Shown here piece by piece: positions 55,707 to 64,000 of a DNA stretch of 64,000 bases. Position numbers and translations under genes: made by a program. Positions within the stretch are counted from its first letter, which is position 1; each line of letters opens with the position of its first letter. Location: assembly GCA_943736015.1 (NCBI GenBank), contig OX031063.1, forward strand, positions 46,702,672 to 46,766,671, in the 5' to 3' direction. Under the pieces are notes generated by a model. That model saw only the letters and a program-made list of their open reading frames with translations, had not been told where the DNA came from and did not search any database. Source of the DNA: Tridacna crocea. Taxonomy: Eukaryota; Mollusca; Bivalvia; Cardiida; Cardiidae.

Positions 55707-56455
55707 GCAAAAGATCATTGAGTCGCGCTTGGCAGCCTAAGGGTTAATGCAGTCTCCATACAAAAAGTTCTATCAACACGCCCAACAGAAGATAACGCTT
55801 ATGGTACTGCTTTACTCTCTGAAGTCTACTGAAAGATTGATAAAACAATATTTCTTTTTTAGTGTGTATCTTCGAAAAAGATGATAGATAAAACTATCGG
55901 CACAGCCGTTTTAGGTTTTTTGGACCTTTCAAAAACTTCAGAACTTAATATAAAAGTGAAAAAAAAAACTAAAAATGTCTATTCTGGGTATCATTTCGGA
56001 TTTATTCATATCTATATTACTGAAAATAAACCAAAATCCACCCACAAAGTAAATAAAAAACTAATTTTCGATAAAAAAATGAAGTTTTCTTAAATTTGAA
56101 AGCGTTTGATCGACCCTCAGTGATCAAATCATTGTGAGATACAAATATATGTGTTCTGATAAAATACAAAGGAAGAGTATTCGGACACTACATCTATCCG
56201 AATATATAATAGGCAGTAATTAAGAACTAGGCAACTAAAATCGGGCACACCAGGCGTAAATGGTTCGGAATGATGTCTATTAACTATATGCAAAATTTGT
56301 TGCTTTCGTCCGGAGTGTAAACATTTTGCTAAAAAATCGAGTTAACAGACCGGACTATATTGAATACCCAGATAATAAAACTTCATTCCAAATTTCCATT
56401 GCGCGGGACAGGCGCAATGGAAAAACAAAATTCGCATTGGAAGTATAATGTTACT

Positions 56456-57073
56456 ATAAGGCTGCGATCACATAGGACTATACTGTATACGGTATTCGGT
56501 ATACGCTATACGGGCACGGCGAGTCATATAGGTTTGCACGCGTGCCCTACTCGGTCTTTGGCGCCGATCCTATCGGCACGTCCGACGAAGAAGATTTGTC
56601 CCTGCCTCTGCTAGCCGATGCTGAGAAGCAGCCCCCTGTTCGACAAAAAAAGAACGATATGATAGCATATTTGAAATCATACATGGCTACCTGTTAAAAT
56701 CATTTGTTTGATGTTGTAGCATATATATATATGAAGGCATGTGCAATGAAATTGCAATAAAGTGACTGCAAATGAAATCTATTGTTTCTAAATTTATCGT
56801 ATTGTATGCAATAAGTCGTGATAAGGAAAATTCAGAACGCCTGTACACACGAAATCCCGCTGACACATCCGAACAGGACGGTATTCGCTGCACGAAAATC
56901 GAACCCGAACGCTATTCTATACTATACGCAGGTATACGGCTGTTTAGAATAGTGCCCTCTTATGTGATCCGGTATTATGAGATAACCTTGTTCGATTCAA
57001 ACTTTTCGCGTGCCCTGCATAAACGGTGCACCGTATACCCGAATAGTATAGTCCTATGTGATCGCAGCCTAAT
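56456..57073. mobile_element. ~600-bp MITE with AGGCTGCGATCACATAGG ends
   Basis: AGGCTGCGATCACATAGGAC and TATACT at the left are matched inverted at the right. The flanks together resemble the uninterrupted repeat at 50900-51060, which supports insertion. The interior is rich in TATACG. Confidence 0.65.
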
Positions 57074-57948
57074 ATAAGTTGTAAAGTTAAGTATTTGGTA
57101 ACCACGTATGGTTTCAAATGCGTTTATTTTATTTGTACTCATTGACCAATTATAAGGTTTATCTCCAGTTATAAACGAAATACAATATTTTTGTAATCAT
57201 GGCTGAAAAAATGTATTTGTAGCATTTTTTTTTTTTCATTATGCAGTTATTCTCAGATGGCGAAATTGAAAATAGGCATAAAAGTAGCATAAAATGTAAA
57301 TCGGGCATTTAAACGTTTTCCAGTGTGTAAACCCATACCTTATTTTGACAGTTGGTTATATGACATTGTAGGTCACTATTATCATGTCAATTTTATTGGA
57401 AAACAATATCTATTTTTTTTTTTTTCAAATGAAAAATAACTAAAAAAAATTGAAGTCGGATATATTCTGTTTTCTGCATATTTGTTTAATAATGGAAAAA
57501 AACAATTCATTTTCGGGCGACCTTTGACGCTTTTGCGTCTTCTTTTTCTCTTGTGGATTAGTGTATTGGTATTCCTTTTTTCTAATGCCAAGTTTATAAA
57601 CTTACAAAAGATTAAACAAAACATTTTAATCATTACTTTTCATTAAGCATACAAATTTGTACACGCTAGGTCTAACTATATAGTAATTTACTATGAATTT
57701 TTTGCGTAAACCTGAAAAGAAAGGACATTAGGCTGCACGCTCTTTGCTGTTTGATCAATATGTAGTTCGTAAGCAAAATCCCCTGATTTCGCCTTTGGGA
57801 TTGAAAAGGGTTAATGAATTAGAAGAAAAGTTTCGGCCAAAATTAAACACAAAGTATGCCATCTTTCGTTAAATTTTAGTGAACATATCGTACCGTAAAT
57901 GTAAAGATAGTTCCGTGTAACTTGACGCATTGAGCTGGGTCCCAGGGG

Positions 57949-58177
57949 TTAACTCTTTACCAAAGGACAAAATTTTGGACTAGTCCAAATTAAAAGCATT
58001 TGCAGACGACAGAATAAATGTGAAACAAAAACTGAAAATTGATTTGGAAAGGTTAGAAAACATTGTGGGAAAAGGAGAAAATGCTGGTTACCAGCATTTT
58101 CTCCTTTTCCCACAATGTTTTCAAAGGCTTTCTTTTTCAGGGTCGTCAAAAGCCGAGATTGTGTGATAAAGAGTTAA
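57949..58177 (-). repeat. TTAA-HP copy, near consensus
   Basis: TTAACTCTTTACCAAAGGAC ... GTGTGATAAAGAGTTAA; perfect stem around TGGTTACCA. Confidence 0.92.
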
Positions 58178-58474
58178 ACTGTATTAGACATGATTTTGTG
58201 AAAAGGGAGCATAAAATGCATATATCAGCAAAAAGAGTACCTGAGATCAGCCTGTGCATTCTCTGCATGACCAAGGACTAGTCTATCTCATGTTTTATTC
58301 GTTGTATGACAAATTTGATATGATGGATCCCAAATTACCTTGCTTGTCTCAGTGTATTAGAGAGACACTTCTTTTGCATGTGCATCGTACGTAAATAAAC
58401 TTGAGTTTAGTTTAAAAATATTTATTTTACATCGATTGAGAAACAAGTTGTTACAACTTATACTCATCTCTCTC

Positions 58475-58612
58475 AATTCTGTTTCCTAGGACCTACACCA
58501 GTACTCACGCCGAATGTGTGGGCCAATGAAATATCCTAAAGTTGACACCCACTCCCAGGTATCTAACTCAGGACCTTTAGGCTATGAGGCCGACGCTCTA
58601 CCTCACGACCAC
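58475..58612 (-). repeat. tRNA-like SINE fragment
   Basis: On the minus strand GTGAGGTAGAGCGTCGGCC resembles an A box region, followed by CTGAGTTAGATACC in B-box position. Not a functional tRNA. Confidence 0.3.
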
Positions 58613-59199
58613 GAACACTACTAAACGTTACATAGAGAACTTACCGGTTGTTACATACATCATCCAACGTTTCCCCGATCATCTTGTGACTGTGGTTACA
58701 CCTGGTATCGAAATAGTTACTTATAGAATCCTGGGAAAAGCGAATATCCGAAGGTCTAAAGAGAGCCATGTGGTCCATATTTAAAGTCTGATAGACAGAA
58801 CAGAAACTATAAGGTACTTTTCGTAATGCACAAGCAAATTACGCACTATAATGCACATTATGTACCCGAAGTGTGTGATAAAGATAGTTACACGTAATAG
58901 GAGTGTAAAAATTTGCATTTTCTAGGAACAAAGGCTTCATTAAATCGAAAGTAGGCTATTTACACCGCTTACTAAGTCGAAAGTAGGCCACTTATTCAGG
59001 GACTTCTTTCTTTCATGATATTCCAGGCTCATATTTGTCAACCTTACGAACTAGCACTCTTAGTCTAATTCACGAAAATTGCTAAAGTTAACAACTTAAC
59101 CAAAAGAATTAGTCAATTAGAAGTTGTGTCACCTTCCTAATTCGGCTTAAAACCAGGAATACAGTCATGGATCAAATGACGCTCTCTCATTATTGATTA

Positions 59200-60830
59200 T
59201 CAAATTGCGTATGTACGGCGTCTAGCGATAAGAATGTAACGCCGCGAAAACGCAACAGCGACGTCATCTTACGTAGCACGATCTCCTTGTGCACAAAAGA
59301 GTGACCTTTTTTTGAAAACACGTAGCGCGTACGTAACAGCTCCTATACATCATGCGTACATCACACATGCGCCGTAAAAGCGAGAGAGGCTGCTGAAAGG
59401 TAGCTTGAACACTTGTTATGTAACGCAAACGTATTAGTTAACACGATACTCAACTGTGGCCTATATTTGTTGTGTAAAAAACATTGTTACTGCGTGCCCT
59501 CGACCTTCTCTTTGCATCTGTTGCGTATTAGTCGCATACGAATGAGTTATTTCATGCTTTCTGGTAGGATATCGAAAAATAGCAGTGAAAATATTTTTCG
59601 ATATTACACGGGTACGACCAGTTAAAATACCGATTTTCATGTTCTTGTTGCCTACGTAAATACAACAAGATGGAAGTATGACGTCGTTTATCTTACATTC
59701 TCACACATTAGTCCCATACGAATGATTTATTTCATGCTTTCCGGTAGGATATCGAAAAATAGCAGTGAAAATATTTTTTCGATATTACACGGGTACGACC
59801 AGTTAACTAAAATACCGATTTTCATGTTCTTGTTGCCTACGTAAATACAACAAGATGCAAGTATGACGTCGTTTACCTTACATTCTCACACTTGACGTAA
59901 TATTGTAATGCGCTGGTATGCTAAAGGGGTACGCCACGGGAAATAACGGAAAAGAACTGTACTGGATTTTGATAAAGCTCCTCCCAGAAAGGGTTAAAAG
60001 CATGAAATAAATAGAATATTAATTTTGTCTGAGCTACGAGTGAAAATATTACATATATTATATTATATTAAATTTCGATCTTTCATCGAAAAAAAAAAAA
60101 AACAAATACAATGTATCCTCTATTTATTCCCCGTATTTACGGCATACGTTCCATGTATATTTCGCCATTGAGTCGTTGCCGCTGCGTAGGCGTTCCATTG
60201 TCAAAGTATTTGCGGCGTTCCAAGAGTAAATACGACGTTTTGTGTTTGAAAAATACATTTTCACATGTAATTTTGATTGATATTTCTCATCATTTCCAAA
60301 GTAATCGACAAGGAAAAATTTGACGTGCAAGTGGCTGTTGATGGTCTAACTTAGCCATTTTTTATGGTTTAAAGATGAAAATGAATCTCAAACAGTTAAG
60401 GTAAGAAATGCGACACTTGATGCAAAAGGACCGATTGTCAGGAGGGGAAGACCCTAGAGATGATGGGCGAGAACATGGTTTGACGCAGACAGACGGTAGC
60501 AGTATGGACATTACTATCGCCTTATGGCAACGAAGTGAGCACAGCCGTTTTCCATCAGTGACCACCTTATTTCGCAACTGAAGACAGCACATACGAAATG
60601 ACCGTCATGCTAACGGAAGCGGTAAGGCTATTGCACGCGTCATGCGACACGCTTACGCCTCAGTACGCCGTACTTTACGTCCTTTGAACTCCCTGCGAAC
60701 ACAGATACGCCACATGAACGCCAGAGAAACGTCATGCATACGCCTTGTTTTTAATGTTAAACAAAATACATCTCAGTCCTTGACGATTAAAGAATTCTGT
60801 TGCATACGCCGCTGATACGCGATAGTTAGA
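59200..60830. other. TACG/CGTA-rich tract, no gene seen
   Basis: CpG, mostly within TACG or CGTA words, is far denser here than in the AT-rich surroundings (for example CGTACGTAAC, ATACGCC, TACGCCT). No open frame of note. Confidence 0.45.
59529..59892. repeat. 180-bp tandem duplication
   Basis: 59529-59708 and 59709-59892 share CATACGAATGA, GGTAGGATATCGAAAAATAG, GGGTACGACCAGTTAA and AGTATGACGTCGTTTA. Confidence 0.85.
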
Positions 60831-60969
60831 GAGTAGCTTAATACGTGTCCCCTTTCCCTGTCTGTCTCGGTTTCTCTATCTCTGTGTGTCTCTTTCTACC
60901 TCTCTCTGTCGTTTTCGGCACGAAAAGTACATTGGACAGGTAATCGAACTCGCGACCCGGAGTTCCTAA

Positions 60970-61125
60970 TTACCAACCCTTCTTTGTCTTATTCTCAAAA
61001 CTTTTCAAAATTTGAATGCAACACTAATTCTGATTGGCGAAACCAAATGGTTCAGCCAATCAGAAGTTGTGTTACTTTCTAAATATATAAGAAGGCTTAA
61101 GACTGAGAATGCTTGATTGATGAAT
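60970..61125. repeat. Imperfect palindromic repeat
   Basis: TTGGCGAAACCAAATGGTTCAGCCAA at the core and TTCTTTGTCTTATTCTC / GAGAATGCTT-type outer arms. Related text (TTTACCAACCATTCTTA) occurs near 9550 and 10243. Confidence 0.45.
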
Positions 61126-61846
61126 ACGGGCTCTGAATTACGCTTATGTGTCCTTTACATCAACGAATGAGCTTCCGGGCAAGGTTGAACAAGACCACTG
61201 AACCGTCAGGTTTGTGACATTTCTTTCGTAATGAAAGTCTCCTTGTTCAATACCTGAAAGAACAGCGCGTCGGTTACTTCAAAAACCTCGTAACTACAGC
61301 TTGTTTCAAGATGACGTTACGAGGTTTTTTAAGTAAACTAACGCAGTGTGTTCACTAACACGATATAAAACGACAGGAACACGAATATCAAAGATAAAGG
61401 GTTGTTCCGTGGAATCGAAATCGAAAGTAGGCTAGGTTATTTTGACACCTTTTTCAAAATTCAAAATTTACCCTTTACAGCTTTAAGCATGATTTCAATT
61501 ATTTCTGAAGGCAATGAAGATCAAGATCTGACTCCCTTTTTTGTGGACAGCATGGATCAAGCTGGCTCTGACTGCTTGGAACCATAAACTAATACTGGTT
61601 TGTCTGACAAATAGACATTTATGAATAAGCCGTGCTCTATTAAAAGAGGACTGCATCTGCAAAAAGTGTTGACCCTGGTCAGCCTTCACAGTCTGCGCAC
61701 GCTGAAATTGGTCAAATCCTTCAAGCTGTGGGTCAATGTCCTGCATGTCAAAGGACCAGTGTACTTCACGATCCAGTTGGTTGTGAGACAAACTGGCTTA
61801 TAAGTGTTACGGGAGACCAGTCCTTCATGCATGCATTCGTCCCGAT

Positions 61847-62075
61847 TTAACCCATTACCACACAATCCCTACTTTTGACGCCCCTGAGAAAGAGGCCTTT
61901 TGAAAACACCGTGGGAAAAGGAGAAAATGCTCGTAACCAGCATTTTCTCTTTTTCCCACAGTGTTTTCTACACTTTCCAGAACAAATTTCAATTTTTCAG
62001 ACACCTTTATTTTGTCGTCTGCAAATGTTTTTAATTTGAACCAGTCTAAAATTTTGTCGTGTGGTAAAGAGTTAA
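61847..62075 (+). repeat. TTAA-HP copy, near consensus A
   Basis: TTAACCCATTACCACACAATC ... GTGTGGTAAAGAGTTAA; one arm reads CTCGTAACC, so the loop is mismatched. Confidence 0.9.
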
Positions 62076-62216
62076 TTCAAAGGCATTGAAGAAGGCAAAT
62101 TAAATGTAACTGAAAAGATGATTTTTGTTTTTGATAGAGAAGAAAACATTGTGGAAAAAGGATAAAATGGTGGTTTCCAGGGTCGTAAAAACCAGGGATT
62201 GTTTGGTCAAGGCTTA
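62072..62216 (-). repeat. TTAA-HP copy, partial
   Basis: Shares TTAA with the previous copy; the right arm is deleted between GGTGGTT and CCAGGGTCG. Confidence 0.6.
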
Positions 62217-62319
62217 AACGACATTGACTTCCTATAAAGTTATCAATATTTTATCAAGATAACAGAATGAACGTCGTGAACCAGGACTTTAAAGATTGTA
62301 TAAGGAAAATAATGATATT

Positions 62320-62838
62320 TAACCATTTATCACTCCATTCTCGAATGTTAACGACCTTGAGCGAGAAGCGTTTTGAAAACATTGTATGAAGAGGAGAACA
62401 TGCTAACCAGCATTTACTCTACTTTCAACAATGTTTTGTTATCGATTGTAAGATTTATTGTACGGTGTTTAACACCATTTTCAACATAATTTCAGTTATA
62501 TCGCGGCGGCCAGTTCACCTATGGAATCCCTTTAACTAGTACTCAGCCCAATTTTCTTTCAAAGTCACTGGCTGCTTTTCCACATAACCACTGTCGAGAC
62601 AATAATCAGCGGTGGAAGAGGAATGAATCCTGTTGCCATGATTATCATCAATCCTCGGAAAGGAATAAGCCGAGCCTGGGATCGAACCAACAACTCACTG
62701 TTCTATAGTCCTGCACGCTACCGACTGAATTACCAAGGCTTTGCATTCATTTCTTTTCTTTATTTGTCCAAGACTTCTTTCGTCGTCTTCAAATACTCCC
62801 AACTTTCACTAGTGTAGAATTTTGAAGTGTGGTTTACT
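62320..62838 (+). repeat. TTAA-HP copy split by a SINE
   Basis: Left and central part 62320-62450 (CATTTATCACTCCATTC, hairpin, ACAATGTTTTG); right end after the SINE (GTCGTCTTCAAATACTCCCA ... GTGTGG). Confidence 0.65.
62452..62745 (-). mobile_element. tRNA-derived SINE (V-SINE-like)
   Basis: On the minus strand: TAATTCAGTCGGTAGCGTGC (A box), TTGGTTCGATCCCAGGC (B box) about 45 nt later, a ~150-bp body with CGCGATATAACTGAAAT, and the tail GTGTTAAACACCGTACAAT. Pol III box spacing and a GTTAAAC-type tail fit the SINE class common in molluscs. Confidence 0.7.
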
Positions 62839-63064
62839 CTATACTACACTATCACGACTTTTAACACCCCTGTATAAAGAAGCCTTTTGAAAACATTGTT
62901 GGAAAAGGAGAAAAATGCTGGTAACCAGCATTTTTCTCCTTTTCCCACAATGTTTTCTTCTCCATCCTAAACAAAAATCATTTTTTCAGTTACATTTAAT
63001 TTCTCGTCTGCAAATCCTTTCAATTTCGACTAATGTAATTTTTTGTCGTTTGGTAAAGTGTTAA
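62838..63064 (+). repeat. TTAA-HP copy
   Basis: Left end degraded (CTACACTATCACGACTTTTAAC); perfect stem around GCTGGTAACCAGC; right end TTTGGTAAAGTGTTAA. Confidence 0.85.
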
Positions 63065-64000
63065 AGATTTATGCTCTTAGATAGGTTATCTCTTGACAGT
63101 GCATTTTCAATAAAAGTATCTAACAAGGTCATCCAGTGCAGACCTTGATCGATACTTATAGTCACTGATCAATTTCTACATGTTCAAAGGGCCAAGTGTA
63201 CATAATCACCCCTCACAACGTACGTCAGTGTGACGTCACAGGTAGTGATATCGGACCCTTGTTATAAAGTCAATGTGCGTGTTTGGTAAACAGGTTTTTT
63301 TTGTAATCGTTCCTTTAAATGATCTGAAAAAGTCTTTAGACCTCCAAAGCGTACAATGCCTAGGGACTTTGTTTTTTGTCAAAGCTTTTGTTAACTACTT
63401 TATAATAATAGAATAGACTTCGACTAACTGTTAAAACCCAATCACTTTTTGATATTTGGTCAAAGTGTTTGCGCATATAGACATCTGCTTCCTGTCTAAA
63501 ACATCAGAATATTAAATGTATTCATCTAATGTCTTTGATAAATACATGATAGTCTTTGTAGTCCGTTTGTATCCACCCAAGCTACCCTCATTTTATCTTC
63601 ATATCGTACTTACTTTTCAATATGGCGGACATAAGTTACGAAAATGCCCAGGTCCGATATCACTTCCTGTGACGCAGGTTGTTACCCTTGATAATGTCTT
63701 AATCGGCTGTTAGACAAAATGAATTTTATGTATCCATAATTATGTGATGACTTGCTTGTTATCGTTCATCACGGAAATATTTTAAGCCCCCTTTTACCAG
63801 AGTATGTCTGTATTATAATGTGACAAATGTTGTTTATGTACAAATATTATATTTCATGTGCCTATTTTTAGAAATATTATGGGTAAAGAAATAACGTCAT
63901 TTAAGCTGGGGGAATTATTTCCCCGTCAGAGTGAATATTTCCCTCCTGCCGAAAATCTGGTTAGTTGACTTGAGATCACTAGTTTTAAAAGTGGCATTCG
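63065..64000. other. Terminal stretch without recognised gene
   Basis: No supported gene. GTGACGTCACAGG at 63229 and a second GTGACGCAGG near 63670, with TATCGGACC and GGTCCGATATC, form inverted flanks of a ~440-bp segment. Confidence 0.35.

Larger units (their letters stand above)
52228..56358. mobile_element. 4.1-kb element with ~200-bp diverged inverted repeats
   Basis: The left end TAGTCCGGTCTGTTA (52228) and the inverse of the right end (56344-56358) match. They are followed in order on both sides by ATGTTTAC, CGGACGAAAG, TGCCCGATTTTA, ATTCGGATA and GTCCGAATACTCTTCCTT. A 3-bp TAT duplication is possible. No transposase gene is visible; the interior is filled with other repeats. Confidence 0.65.

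Overview
This is a eukaryotic, AT-rich, gene-poor and very repeat-rich window. Genes have GT-AG introns, and the repeats (tRNA-derived SINE with a V-SINE-like tail, DD34E Tc1, Kolobok, GACCTTGACCTTG-type dispersed repeats) fit a marine mollusc, most likely a bivalve. The organism is an inference from repeat style; nothing in the window proves it.

The centrepiece is a 20.2-kb DNA transposon at 10832..31079. It is flanked on both sides by TTAA, begins and ends with the inverted 10-mer AGGGCAAATC, and carries a second inverted block (TCGCTTATCTCCC plus a palindromic TGACGTCA site) about 150 bp inside each end. It holds two convergent genes, each starting just inside one end. On the minus strand is an intact 8-exon, 835-codon THAP + zinc-cluster + Kolobok-type transposase (30769 down to 21804). 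On the plus strand is an intact 3-exon, 188-codon protein made almost entirely of the cysteine-rich cytoplasmic C-terminal domain of P2X7 receptors (11043 to 19426). All splice phases agree and neither gene has a stop, although the introns are packed with other insertions.

A second theme is a short TTAA-flanked hairpin element, here called TTAA-HP: about 230 bp, with ends such as TTAACCCATTACCA / TGGTAATGGGTTAA and a central near-perfect ~66-bp palindrome. There are about fifty full or broken copies, in three subfamilies (A: core GGTNACC; B: core CGTNACG, ends CCCTTTCCCAAAC; C: ends CCCTTTACTCC, arms GGCAAAAGGT). About thirty lie inside the 20-kb element. Several abut each other and share one TTAA. 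In the feature list, '+' for TTAA-HP means that the CAATCCCTACTTTTGACG side comes first.

Layout: 1-618 acidic exon of an unknown nuclear-type protein (-); 1054-1909 dead reverse transcriptase; 3260-4174 dead Tc1 transposase with a candidate intron; 4.9-10.8 kb repeats; 10.8-31.1 kb the Kolobok element; 31.2-37.0 kb mostly unassigned; 37022-40378 a MIF/D-dopachrome tautomerase-like gene (+); 43.7-44.8 kb AT-rich palindromic array; 44794-45517 last exon of a DNRRLW-domain protein ending in a CaaX box (-); 46144-49522 a 3.4-kb transposon with a decayed C2H2 gene; 52228-56358 a long-inverted-repeat element; 56.4-64 kb repeats, tandem duplications and a SINE.
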